Of a stretch of 64,000 bases of DNA, positions 8,960 to 19,008 are shown one piece after another. The DNA lies in NCBI RefSeq assembly GCF_015712165.1, contig NZ_JADPZX010000001.1:3224001-3288000 (forward strand), given 5' to 3'. Each line of letters begins with the position of its first letter. Positions within the stretch are counted from its first letter, which is position 1. Position numbers and translations under genes: made by a program. The DNA is from Streptomyces spinoverrucosus (GTDB lineage Bacteria > Actinomycetota > Actinomycetes > Streptomycetales > Streptomycetaceae). The notes under the pieces are model-generated. The model had not been told where the DNA came from and ran no database searches. It saw nothing but the letters and a program-made list of their open reading frames with translations.

Positions 8960-10251
8960 TGCCCGCACCCAAGAAGACCGCCCGGCGATCCTTGTTGCTC
9001 GCTTCGGCGACCCTGTTGTCCGTTTCGCTGACCGCGCCCGCCGCCTTCGCGGCGCCCCGCCCGTCGCCGAGTTCCTCGCCGAGCCCGTCGGCCACTCCCC
9101 CCGCGAACATGTCGATCGTGGGCGGCGCGCGGCTCGGCCGTCCGGGGACGCAGGTGAACCTGGCGAGCGGCGTCCCGGTGCTGCCCAAGGACGTCACCGC
9201 ACGGTCGTGGATCATCGCCGACGCCGAGTCCGGCGAGGTGCTCGCCGCGCACAACGCGCACTGGCGACTGGCCCCGGCGAGCACCCTGAAGATGCTGTTC
9301 GCCGACACGCTGCTGCCGAAGTTCCCCAAGACGACGAAGCACAGGGTCGCCCCCGCCGACCTGGCCGGCATCGGCTCCGGATCCAGCATGGTCGGCATAA
9401 AGGAGAACGAGACGTACACCGTCCACGACCTGTGGCTCGGTGTGTTCCTGCGCTCCGGCAACGACGCCGTGCACGTGCTGTCCGCGATGAACAAGGGTGT
9501 CGCGAACACCGTCAAGGAGATGAACCAGCACGCCGAGGAGCTCCAGGCCCTCGACACGCACGTGGTCAGCCCCGACGGCTACGACGCCGCCGGCCAGGTC
9601 TCCTCCGCGTACGACCTGACGCTGATCGCCCGCTCCGGGCTGCAGAAGAAGGACTTCCGCGAGTACTCCTCGACGGTGACCGCGAAGTTCCCCGGCCGGA
9701 CGACGAAGAACAAGAAGGGCAAGTCGGTCCGCGAGACGTTCGAGATCCAGAACACCAACCGGCTGCTGACCGGCGACTCCGACGTCTCCCAGTACCCGGG
9801 CATCGCGGGCGTCAAGAACGGCAACACCACCAACGCGGGCGCCACCTTCACCGGGGTCGCCGAGCGGGGCGGCAAGGTGCTGCTGGTCACCGTGATGAAC
9901 CCGGAGAAGGACGAGCACAACGAGGTCTACAAGGAGACCGCGCGGCTGTTCGACTGGGGCTTCAAGGCGGCCGGGAAGGTGCAGCCGGTGGGTGAGCTGG
10001 TGCCGCCGAAGGGCGCGGCCGGCGCCCAGCCCGGCGCCACCGCCTCCGGCGAGGCGAACGACGCCGGCTCCGGTGAGGCGGGCGGCGGCTCCGGGACCGG
10101 CGGGGAGTCGGCCAAGCCCGTGGCGAGCGCGACGACCGAGAACGGCTCCAGCGGCATCGGCATCGCCTTCGCCATCACGGGCGGGCTGCTGGCGCTGCTC
10201 GCGGGCGGGGCGTTCCTGGTGAACCGGCGGTGGCCGCTGCGTCGGCGGTGA
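8959..10251 (+). CDS. D-alanyl-D-alanine carboxypeptidase (penicillin-binding protein, S11 family)
   Basis: A 430-residue secreted peptidoglycan enzyme that trims the terminal D-Ala of pentapeptide stems. The signal peptide spans about 1-31 (KKTARR, then a hydrophobic core ending AAFAA). The three active-site motifs are present: SxxK as S108-T-L-K111, SGN at 166-168 and the KTG-equivalent KNG at 286-288. The Thr-to-Asn change is tolerated in several S11 enzymes. A Gly/Ser/Ala-rich linker (about 350-396) leads to a transmembrane helix (about 399-421) and an Arg-rich tail, giving membrane anchoring as in DacA types. The GTG at 8959 is the only start that gives a proper signal peptide. Confidence 0.93.
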   Translation: MPAPKKTARRSLLLASATLLSVSLTAPAAFAAPRPSPSSSPSPSATPPANMSIVGGARLGRPGTQVNLASGVPVLPKDVTARSWIIADAESGEVLAAHNAHWRLAPASTLKMLFADTLLPKFPKTTKHRVAPADLAGIGSGSSMVGIKENETYTVHDLWLGVFLRSGNDAVHVLSAMNKGVANTVKEMNQHAEELQALDTHVVSPDGYDAAGQVSSAYDLTLIARSGLQKKDFREYSSTVTAKFPGRTTKNKKGKSVRETFEIQNTNRLLTGDSDVSQYPGIAGVKNGNTTNAGATFTGVAERGGKVLLVTVMNPEKDEHNEVYKETARLFDWGFKAAGKVQPVGELVPPKGAAGAQPGATASGEANDAGSGEAGGGSGTGGESAKPVASATTENGSSGIGIAFAITGGLLALLAGGAFLVNRRWPLRRR

Positions 10252-10269
10252 CCGCCTGACATGTCGCCG

Positions 10270-10292
10270 GGGGCGGTGGGGCACGCCGCCCC
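10270..10292. terminator. Hairpin between convergent genes
   Basis: GGGGCGG (10270-10276) pairs perfectly with CCGCCCC (10286-10292) across a 9-base loop, between the carboxypeptidase stop and the YihY stop. A second imperfect GC hairpin follows. It probably acts in both directions. There is no U tract. Confidence 0.45.
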
Positions 10293-10330
10293 GCTGCCCC
10301 GCGCACCACACGCGCGGCGGGGCCGGTCGC

Positions 10331-11245
10331 TCAGCCCCCGTTCGCCGCCGCCGTATCCGGTACGCCGTCGTCCCCGTCGGCCTCCGCCCGCTCGGTCTCC
10401 TTGCTCGGCGTCGCCGTCCAGGCCGCACAGAACAGGACCAGCTTCGAGGTGAAGTTGATCCACAGCAGCAGGGCGACGGGGACGCCGAACGCGCCGTACA
10501 TGCTCTTCGCGGCCACACCCTGCATATAGCCGCTCAGCAGCAGCTTCAGCAGTTCGAAGCCGACCGCGCCGATCAGCGCGCCGACGACCAGCCGCCGCCG
10601 GGTCGGCTCGACGCCGGGCAGCAGCGTGAGGACGTACAGCAGGAGCAGGAAGGCGGCGAGTACGGCGACGGCGAACGCGGCGACGCGCAGCAGCAGGCTG
10701 CCCCAGCCGTGTTCGTCGAGGCCCAGTTGGCGGGCGATCCGGCCGACCGCGGTCGAGGCGACGGTGGACGCGGCGAGGGTGACGAGCAGCGCGCCGCCGA
10801 GCCCCAGCAGGACGCCCGCGTCCTTGGCCTTGAGCAGGACGGGGTTCTCCTCGTCGTCCGGCAGCTCCCACACCGCGCGCAGACAGTCGCGCATCGAGCC
10901 GACCCAGCCGATGCCGGTGAACAGCAGCAGGGCACCGGCGATGATCCCGACGGTGCCGGCGTTCTCGACCAGGGAGCCGATGTTCAGCTGGTCGGAGATG
11001 CCGGGGATCTGCTCGGCGATCTTGTCCTGGATCTCCTTCTGCTGTTCGGCGCTGAGGGTGGCGGCGGTGATCGCGGCGCCCACGGTGAGCAGGGGGAACA
11101 GCGCGACGAAGCTGGTGAAGGTCATCGCGGCGGCCAGCCGTGTCCACTTCACGCGGTCCAGCCGCTCGTACGACCGCCACGCGTGCGTGGCCATCAGACG
11201 GGTGGCCAGGGGGCCGACGCCGGGGAGCTTTTTCAGCCAGTCCAT
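10331..11245 (-). CDS. YihY/virulence factor BrkB family membrane protein
   Basis: A 304-residue polytopic protein with about six helices and the family hallmarks MTFTSFVALFPLL near residue 45 and a GVPVALLLWINFTSKLVLF block near the C terminus. The YihY family (formerly misassigned as RNase BN) has no settled function; transport or envelope integrity is suspected. The last 30 residues are acidic and cytoplasmic. ATG 11245 begins directly before the amphipathic MDWLKKLPGVGP segment. Confidence 0.9.
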   Translation of the reverse strand: MDWLKKLPGVGPLATRLMATHAWRSYERLDRVKWTRLAAAMTFTSFVALFPLLTVGAAITAATLSAEQQKEIQDKIAEQIPGISDQLNIGSLVENAGTVGIIAGALLLFTGIGWVGSMRDCLRAVWELPDDEENPVLLKAKDAGVLLGLGGALLVTLAASTVASTAVGRIARQLGLDEHGWGSLLLRVAAFAVAVLAAFLLLLYVLTLLPGVEPTRRRLVVGALIGAVGFELLKLLLSGYMQGVAAKSMYGAFGVPVALLLWINFTSKLVLFCAAWTATPSKETERAEADGDDGVPDTAAANGG

Positions 11246-11363
11246 GATCCGAGCCTGCCCTCCGCTGCGCCGTCGGCACGGCCGACACGACTGACACGGC
11301 CGTCGGCCGCGCGGTCGATGCCGAACACCACTGTCCTTGTGCCCCGCATGTCCGCCGGCAGGC

Positions 11364-12296
11364 TCACCAACGGGCCACCGCCAGGCCGTACATCGCCAGC
11401 CAGACCACGCCGATGAGGGCGAGGACGCGGTCGCGCAGGATCACCTCCTCGGGTTCGCCCGCCGTGCCCCGTTCGGCGAAGACGGCGTACCGCGGGATCG
11501 CGACGATGAAGGCGGCCATCGACAGCTGACGCCAGGGCAGCAGGCCGCTGTGCGGGGCGGCGCCGCCCTCCAGCGCCCACAGGCAGTAGCCGAGCACGGC
11601 GACACCGGCCGCCAGCTGCCAGACGAAACGCAGGTATCCGGTGGAGTACTCGGTCAGCAACGCGCGCGTGGCGCCTGGTTCTCCCGTCATCCGCACGGCT
11701 TCGGAGTAGCGCTTGGCCGCCACCATGAACAGCGCGCCGAACCCGGTCGTGATCAGGAACCAGCGCGACAGCGGGATGCCGAGGGCGAGGCCGCCGGCCA
11801 TCGCGCGCATCAGGAACCCGGTCGTGACGACCACGAGATCGACCACCAGGACGTGCTTGAGGCTGACGCAGTACGCCAGTTGCATCCCCAGGTAGGCCAC
11901 GAGCAGGGCCGCCACGGCGAGCGGGCAGAGCCAGGCCGCCACGGCGGGCGCGAGGACGACGAGGCCGCCGCCGACGGCGTACGCCACGGGCACCGGGACC
12001 TCGCCCGCGGCGACCGGTCGGTGGCGTTTGGTGGGGTGCGCACGGTCGGCCTCCGCGTCCCGGGCGTCGTTGATCAGGTAGACGGCGGCGGAGCAGGCCG
12101 TGAACAGTGCGAAGATCACGACGAGTTGGGTGAGGGCGTGCCGGGAGAAGAGCTGACCGGCGGCGGCCGGGGCGGCGACGACCAGGACGTTCTTGACCCA
12201 CTGCCTGGGGCGGGCGGTTCTGATCAGGGCGGCGGGGAGGCCGGCGTCCACCGCCTGGTGCGGAGCGCGGGTCGCCTCGACGGGCCGGTGGTCCAT
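11364..12296 (-). CDS. UbiA-family prenyltransferase, decaprenyl-phosphate phosphoribosyltransferase-like
   Basis: A 310-residue membrane enzyme with 8-9 helices. The polyprenyl-diphosphate/Mg site is N76-D-A-R-D-A-E-A-D84 (NDxxDxxxD), followed by HPTKRHRP as in Mycobacterium Rv3806c. A second conserved block is MVAAKRYSE. In that family the enzyme joins PRPP to decaprenyl phosphate, making the phosphoribosyl lipid that DprE1/DprE2 later epimerise. The divergent neighbours here are DprE1-like and DprE2-like genes, which strongly supports the assignment. The exact prenyl chain length cannot be read from sequence. Confidence 0.88.
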   Translation of the reverse strand: MDHRPVEATRAPHQAVDAGLPAALIRTARPRQWVKNVLVVAAPAAAGQLFSRHALTQLVVIFALFTACSAAVYLINDARDAEADRAHPTKRHRPVAAGEVPVPVAYAVGGGLVVLAPAVAAWLCPLAVAALLVAYLGMQLAYCVSLKHVLVVDLVVVTTGFLMRAMAGGLALGIPLSRWFLITTGFGALFMVAAKRYSEAVRMTGEPGATRALLTEYSTGYLRFVWQLAAGVAVLGYCLWALEGGAAPHSGLLPWRQLSMAAFIVAIPRYAVFAERGTAGEPEEVILRDRVLALIGVVWLAMYGLAVARW

Positions 12297-12415
12297 GTGG
12301 GCTCACTGTTCACGTCAACACCCCGGGAATTACGGCAATATTGGGCGATATCCCATTAATCACCCATTTCGGGTAGATAGCGGATGTTTCTCAATCAATG
12401 CGACACATAGGGCGT

Positions 12416-12428
12416 TACGGTCACCACC
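12416..12428 (+). promoter_or_regulatory. Leaderless-type -10 element for the DprE1-like gene
   Basis: TACGGT (12416-12421) is followed by 7 bases and then the ATG at 12429, with no Shine-Dalgarno sequence. The 132-base divergent intergenic region is unusually AT-rich for this genome, consistent with promoters for both directions. Confidence 0.4.
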
Positions 12429-13817
12429 ATGCCTGCCGACGCCGCCCCCGACACCGCGCCCCGCACCATCACCGCCTCCCTCACCGGTTGGGGCCGCACC
12501 GCTCCCACCACCGCCCGGGTGATCCGCCCCCGGACGTACCGGGAGGCCGTGGCCGCCGTCCGGGACTGCGGGGCGCGCGGCGGCATCGCGAGGGGCCTGG
12601 GGCGGGCGTACGGGGACGCGGCGCAGAACGCCGGTGGGGCGGTGTTCGACATGACGGGCCTGGACCGTGTCCACGCCATCGACGTCGCCGGTGGGACCGT
12701 CCTGTGCGACGCGGGCGTCTCCCTGCGCCGCCTGATGGAAGTGCTGCTGCCGCTCGGCTGGTTCGTGCCCGTCACGCCCGGCACGCGGCATGTCACGGTC
12801 GGCGGGGCGATCGGCGCGGACATCCACGGCAAGAACCACCACGTGGCGGGCGCCTTCGCGCGCCACGTGCCGTCCCTGGAACTCCTCACCGCCGACGGCG
12901 GGATCCACACCGTCGGGCAGGGCACCCCCCTCTTCGACGCGACCGCGGGCGGCATGGGCCTCACCGGCGTCATCCTGACGGCGACCCTCCGGCTCCGGCC
13001 GGTCGAGACGTCCTGGATGCTGGTCGACACCGAGCGCGCCGACGACCTGGACGACCTGATGGCCCGTCTGACGGCCGCCGACCACCGCCACCGCTACTCG
13101 GTCGCCTGGATCGACCTGCTGGCCCGCGGCGCGGCGACAGGCCGCGCGGTACTGACCCGCGGCGACCACGCGCCCCTGGATGCACTGGGCGAGGGCACGC
13201 GCGCGCGTAGAGACCCTCTCGGCGTCCGCCCCACCACCCGCCTGCCCCCCGCCCCCGACCTTGTCCCGGACGGCCTGCTGAGCCGCCGCACGGTCGGGTT
13301 GTTCAACGAACTCTGGTTCCGCAGAGCACCACGCGCGCGTACCGGCCGACTCCAGAGGCTCTCCGCCTTCTTCCACCCCCTCGACGGCGTCCCCCACTGG
13401 AACCGCATCTACGGCCGCGGCGGCTTCGTGCAGTACCAGTTCGTCGTCGGACACGGCCAGGAGGAGACCCTGCGCCGGATCGTGCGGCGCGTCGCCGCCC
13501 GCCGCTGCCCGTCCTTCCTGGCCGTCCTCAAGCGTTTCGGGGACGCCGACCCGGGCCGGCTCTCCTTTCCCGTGCCCGGCTGGACGCCGGCCCTGGACAT
13601 CCCCGTCGGCCTGCCCGGCCTCGCCGCCTTCCTCGACGAACTGGACGAGGAGGTGGCGGCCGCGGGCGGGCGCGTCCACCTGGCCAAGGACTCCCGGCTC
13701 CGGCCCGACCTGCTCGCCGCGATGTACCCGAGACTCGCCGACTTCCGCGCCCTGCGCGCGGAACTGGACCCGCGCGGAGTCTTCACCTCCGACCTCTCCC
13801 GCCGCCTCGGCCTGTAG
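12429..13817 (+). CDS. FAD-binding oxidoreductase, decaprenylphosphoryl-ribose 2'-oxidase (DprE1)-like
   Basis: 462 residues, the usual length for DprE1. It oxidises the 2'-OH of polyprenylphosphoryl ribose so that the partner SDR can re-reduce it to the arabinose form. The FAD-binding half shows GRAYGDAAQNAGG (58-70) and GGAIGADIHGKNHHVAGAF (125-143). The substrate half ends with AKDSR, whose K420 aligns with catalytic K418 of M. tuberculosis. In the GWTPALDIP segment, A388 sits where the mycobacterial enzyme has Cys387, the residue covalently trapped by benzothiazinones. It is followed 25 bases later by the DprE2-like gene. Confidence 0.88.
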   Translation: MPADAAPDTAPRTITASLTGWGRTAPTTARVIRPRTYREAVAAVRDCGARGGIARGLGRAYGDAAQNAGGAVFDMTGLDRVHAIDVAGGTVLCDAGVSLRRLMEVLLPLGWFVPVTPGTRHVTVGGAIGADIHGKNHHVAGAFARHVPSLELLTADGGIHTVGQGTPLFDATAGGMGLTGVILTATLRLRPVETSWMLVDTERADDLDDLMARLTAADHRHRYSVAWIDLLARGAATGRAVLTRGDHAPLDALGEGTRARRDPLGVRPTTRLPPAPDLVPDGLLSRRTVGLFNELWFRRAPRARTGRLQRLSAFFHPLDGVPHWNRIYGRGGFVQYQFVVGHGQEETLRRIVRRVAARRCPSFLAVLKRFGDADPGRLSFPVPGWTPALDIPVGLPGLAAFLDELDEEVAAAGGRVHLAKDSRLRPDLLAAMYPRLADFRALRAELDPRGVFTSDLSRRLGL

Positions 13818-13842
13818 CCCGTCCAGCGTCTTAGGAGCTGCC

Positions 13843-14598
13843 ATGAAGGATGCCTTCGGTCTCCCCCAGTCCCTCCTCGTCCTCGGCGGCACGTCCGAGA
13901 TCGCGCTGGCCGCCGCCCGCCGCCTGATCGTCCGCCGTACGCGCGCGGTGTGGCTGGCCGGGCGCCCCTCGCCCGCCCTGGAGGAGGCCGCCGACGGCCT
14001 GCGCGCCCGGGGCGCCGAGGTGCACACCGTCGCCTTCGACGCGCTCGACCCCGAGTCCCACGAGACAGTGCTCGGCAAGGTCTTCGCGGAGGGCGACATC
14101 GACATGGTGCTGCTCGCGTTCGGGATCCTCGGCAACCAGGCGCACGACGAACGCGAGCCGGTGAGCGCCGTGCGCGTCGCGCGGACGAACTACACGGGAG
14201 CGGTCTCGGCGGGCCTGGTCAGCGCCCGCGCCTTGCAGGCCCAGGGCCATGGCTCCCTGGTCGTCCTCTCCTCGGTCGCCGCCGAACGCCCCCGCCGCGC
14301 GAACTTCATCTACGCCTCCAGCAAGGCCGGCCTCGACACGTTCGCCCAGGGCCTGGGCGACGCGCTGCACGGAACGGGCGTACACGTCATGGTCGTACGC
14401 CCCGGATTCGTCCGTTCGAAGATGACCACCGGCCTGGAGCAAGCCCCTCTCGCCACCACCCCCGAAGCGGTCGCGACAGCCATCGAACTGGGCCTGCGCC
14501 GCCGCTCGGAGACGGTATGGGTACCCGGAACCCTCCGCCTGGTGACGACGGCGCTACGACACCTCCCGCGCGCGGTGTTCCGGCGGCTGCCTGTCTAG
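13843..14598 (+). CDS. SDR-family reductase, decaprenylphosphoryl-2-keto-ribose reductase (DprE2)-like
   Basis: A 251-residue short-chain dehydrogenase. The nucleotide-binding loop is LVLGGTSEIALA (about 12-23), the catalytic serine lies in VVLSSVA and the YxxxK pair is in FIYASSKAGL. GGTSEIA replaces the classical TGxxxGxG and is typical of DprE2. It would reduce the 2-keto intermediate with NAD(P)H to polyprenylphosphoryl arabinose. AGGAG six bases before ATG 13843 fixes the start. It forms an operon with the DprE1-like gene. The stop lies 9 bases from the convergent RNA-ligase-like gene. Confidence 0.88.
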   Translation: MKDAFGLPQSLLVLGGTSEIALAAARRLIVRRTRAVWLAGRPSPALEEAADGLRARGAEVHTVAFDALDPESHETVLGKVFAEGDIDMVLLAFGILGNQAHDEREPVSAVRVARTNYTGAVSAGLVSARALQAQGHGSLVVLSSVAAERPRRANFIYASSKAGLDTFAQGLGDALHGTGVHVMVVRPGFVRSKMTTGLEQAPLATTPEAVATAIELGLRRRSETVWVPGTLRLVTTALRHLPRAVFRRLPV

Positions 14599-14607
14599 GG
14601 CCACGGC

Positions 14608-15186
14608 CTAACGACTGGGGATGGTGCCCCGCTCGACACGCCCCGCCTGCGGGGGCACCACCGCGCCGGCGAACGCGAACTCCCGGAGCTTGCGCCACAC
14701 CCCGTCGGTGCCCTGTTCGTAGAGGGCGAAGCCGGTGCAGGCCCAGTCGGCCCGGTAGTCGGCGAGTTCCTCGAACGCGCGGTCCATGGCCGCCTCGTCG
14801 ATGCCGTGCGCGACGGTGACGTGCGGGTGGTACGGGAACTGCAGTTCGCGTGCCACGGGGCCGGAGCTGTCCCGGACCTGCTTCTGCAGCCACGCGCACG
14901 CCTCGGCGCCCTCGACGACCTGGACGTACACGACCGGCGACAGGGGCCGGAAGGTCCCGGTGCCGGACAGCCGCATCACGAAGGGGCGCCCGCTGGCGGC
15001 GACGTCGGCGAGGTGCGCCTCGATCGCGGGCAGCTCCGAGTCGTCGACCTCCGTCGGCGGCAGCAGGGTGACATGCGTGGGGATGCCGTGAGCCGCAGCG
15101 TCGCCGAAGCCCGCGCGCCGCTGCTGGAGCAGGCTGCCGTGCGGCTCCGGGACCGCGATCGACACACCGATCGTTACGGTCCCCAC
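14608..15186 (-). CDS. 2'-5' RNA ligase family protein (2H phosphoesterase)
   Basis: 192 residues with the two HxT motifs that define the 2H phosphoesterase fold, HVTLLPPTEV near residue 38 and HVTVAHGID near residue 120. The family includes RNA ligase/cyclic phosphodiesterase (ThpR-like) enzymes acting on 2',3'-cyclic phosphates or 2'-5' bonds. GTG 15186 is chosen because AGGAG lies five bases upstream; the longer in-frame start has none. The physiological substrate is unknown, and neighbours give no strong clue beyond lying between the sugar-lipid genes and trpS. Confidence 0.85.
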   Translation of the reverse strand: MGTVTIGVSIAVPEPHGSLLQQRRAGFGDAAAHGIPTHVTLLPPTEVDDSELPAIEAHLADVAASGRPFVMRLSGTGTFRPLSPVVYVQVVEGAEACAWLQKQVRDSSGPVARELQFPYHPHVTVAHGIDEAAMDRAFEELADYRADWACTGFALYEQGTDGVWRKLREFAFAGAVVPPQAGRVERGTIPSR

Positions 15187-15384
15187 GTCGTCTCCTGTCG
15201 TCGTGTCGGATACGGGTCTCAAGGCACGAGTGGCCGCGCATGCGGCCGTCGGCTATCGACTGTACGGCTCCGGCTGTGCCCTGGGCAGGCGCAGCCGGAG
15301 TGATGTGCAGCGCTGTGCGGGGGTACGGATGGACGACCCCGGGTCACGGGTGTACGGCCCGGGGGTACGGGCGTACGGCCCGGC

Positions 15385-17082
<1,698 letters not shown>

Positions 17083-17090
<8 letters not shown>

Positions 17091-18006
17091 CATGTCGTAC
17101 GACGGTCAGGGCGGCGCCGGCCGCGGCCGCGACGGCGCCGACCGGCTGCCGGAGGAGCTGCGGGCGCTCGGGCGGTCCCTGGACCCCCCCGAGGGCGGCT
17201 CCGAGTCGATGGTCGAGCGGGTGCTGGGGCAGATACTGGCCGAGCAGGTGCCGGTCCCGGTGGCCGAGCCGCCGGGCCGGGGCGAGCGGCTGCGGGCCGT
17301 GCGGAACTGGACGCGGGCGCGCTGGCGCGCCCTGACGGCGGCGCTGTGCGGGCTGCTGACGGTGCTCGCGCTGACGCCGCCCGTGCGGGCCGCGGTCTTC
17401 GACTGGTTCGACTTCGGCGGCGTCGAGGTGCGGTACGACCCGTCGGCGGCGCCCTCCCCCGGCGCCGGGGTGCCGAGCTGCGACCGGTCACTGTCCCTCG
17501 CCCAGGCCGCGCGGCGTGCGGGCTTCGAGCCCTTGGTGCCGGACGCGCTGGGCACACCCGACGCGGTGGCGGTGGCCGGTATGCCGCAGGGGCGGATGCT
17601 GGTGAGCCTGTGCTGGAGCGAGCGCGGGCGCACGATACGGCTGGACCAGTACGCGGCAAGCCTCGACACGACCTTTGTGAAGCGGGTGCGCGAGCAGCCG
17701 CAGTGGCTGTCCCTGGACGCCGACACCCCGAGCGGGGGCATATCGGAGCCGGCCCTGTGGTTTCCACGCCCCCACCTGCTGAGTTTCTGGCTGGTGGACG
17801 CGCACGGGGTCCGCTTCACCCGCGAGGAGCGCACGGCCGGCCCCACCCTGCTGTGGGCCCAGGAGACGTCCGGCGGGGATGTGACGCTCCGGCTGGAGGG
17901 CGTGGCGGCGAGGGAGCGGGCGCTTCAGGTGGCGCGGTCGCTCAAGGAGGGCCAGGACCTGTCCGGCGGGGGACGAGGGGCTGGGGCGGCATCTGAAGCG
18001 CCGTGA
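17083..18006 (+). CDS. Probable membrane anti-sigma factor for the upstream ECF sigma
   Basis: 307 residues: a cytoplasmic N-terminal segment of about 85 residues, one helix at about 89-107 (ALCGLLTVLALTPPVRAAV) and an extracytoplasmic domain of about 190 residues with two cysteines (in SCDRSL and SLCWSE). There is no zinc-binding HxxxCxxC motif. The role as anti-sigma factor is inferred from topology and the 8-base overlap with the sigma gene. GTG 17083 is chosen with GGGAAGGGGG 8 bases upstream; GTG 17074 and ATG 17092 are alternatives. The C terminus is low-complexity Gly/Ala. Confidence 0.75.
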
Positions 18007-18047
18007 CCCCTCGTCGGCACCTTCCCCGTAACCCCTCGTCGGCACCT
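18006..18047. repeat. Pair of 17-bp direct repeats
   Basis: ACCCCTCGTCGGCACCT occurs at 18006-18022 and again at 18031-18047, just after the anti-sigma stop and about 70 bases before the second ECF promoter. The function is unknown; it could be a regulator site or simple duplication. Confidence 0.6.
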
Positions 18048-18116
18048 GCCCGTACGGCCCGCTGAGCATCGTCCGAAGAATCCGCCGACGAAGAATCTTC
18101 CGAATCGGTGGCGCGG

Positions 18117-18146
18117 GGTGGGAACCGGCTCGGGCCGGGCGGTGTA
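18117..18146 (+). promoter_or_regulatory. ECF-type promoter (copy 2) for the exported-protein genes
   Basis: GGTGGGAACCG (18117-18127), 11 bases, GCGGTGTA (18139-18146), matching the copy before the sigma gene block for block. It lies about 60 bases upstream of the start at 18206. It predicts that the ECF factor transcribes the two paralogous exported-protein genes. Confidence 0.65.
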
Positions 18147-18205
18147 CCAGAAGTGACACGCGGCCCGCGGGCGGGCCGCACGGGGATCGCCGGTTGGGGG
18201 TCGGA

Positions 18206-18973
18206 ATGCGTAGGCACGTGATGTGGTGGAAGGCCAGGCGTCGCGAACTGGCAGGAGTGGCGGCGGCGTTGACGGCGGCGCTCGCCCTGCTGACAGCGGT
18301 CGCGCCGTCGGCGTCGGCGGGCGGGCCGACGAGCGTGCTCGTGACCTCACCGCAGAGTACGGAGGCGGAGGCGCTGTACTACTCCGCCGAGGAGTACGGA
18401 AAGCTCCAGCAGCTGCTCGACCAGCCGGGCGCCGGCGCGGTGACCAAGCCGCCCGAGGCCGATCTGACCCGTGCGCGGCAGATCAACGTCACCTGGCTGC
18501 TGCACGACGTCACGCCCTGGCGGCACGACCGGGTCTACGCGTCCTCGGAGGACCAGGACGTCTGGATCCATACGGCGACCAACCTGCCCGAGTCGCTGAA
18601 CGGCCACTGGCACCGCGCCGAGCGCCCCACCCTGCTGCGTGCCCTGCTCAAGGAGCTGGGCGTCATGGGCCCGACGTCGGACCAGGGGTATCCCGGCATC
18701 TACCCGCAGGCCGAGCAGTCGGAGGAACCCGCGGCGGGCACGGCGGGCGACACGGACACGGGCGCCGCGGACGAGGGCACCGCGGACGAGGGGGCCGCCG
18801 ATTCGCGGACCACCGCCTCGGCGGCGGGCCAGGGCACCGACTGGTGGTGGGCGATACCGGGCGTGGCCGCCGGAGCGGTGCTGGCGCTGGTCCTGCGTCC
18901 TGTCGCGGCGCGCATCCCGTCAGCCCGGCTGCGCCGGGAACCGGGACCGAGGCAGGAACTGCGCGACCTGTGA
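18206..18973 (+). CDS. Exported, C-terminally membrane-anchored protein of unknown function (paralog A)
   Basis: 255 residues. Signal peptide at about 1-38 (MRRHVMWWKARRRELAG, then a hydrophobic core ending SASAG), an extracytoplasmic domain of about 130 residues (contains QINVTWLLHDVTPWRHDRVY), an Ala/Asp/Thr-rich linker, a helix beginning WWWAIPGVAAGAVLAL, and a basic tail ending RQELRDL. Not recognised as a named family. It shares its architecture, membrane motif and tail with the next gene, so the two are tandem paralogs. An ECF promoter lies upstream, suggesting envelope-stress output. ATG 18206 has GGGGG before it; an earlier in-frame GTG is less likely. Confidence 0.8.
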   Translation: MRRHVMWWKARRRELAGVAAALTAALALLTAVAPSASAGGPTSVLVTSPQSTEAEALYYSAEEYGKLQQLLDQPGAGAVTKPPEADLTRARQINVTWLLHDVTPWRHDRVYASSEDQDVWIHTATNLPESLNGHWHRAERPTLLRALLKELGVMGPTSDQGYPGIYPQAEQSEEPAAGTAGDTDTGAADEGTADEGAADSRTTASAAGQGTDWWWAIPGVAAGAVLALVLRPVAARIPSARLRREPGPRQELRDL

Positions 18974-19008
18974 GAAGACGATGCGAGCGAGGGGGGCAAG
19001 AAAGTTCG

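Noticed and set aside
15223..15384. Repeated GTACGG words after trpS
   Set aside because: Short and irregular; no stable hairpin or unit length.
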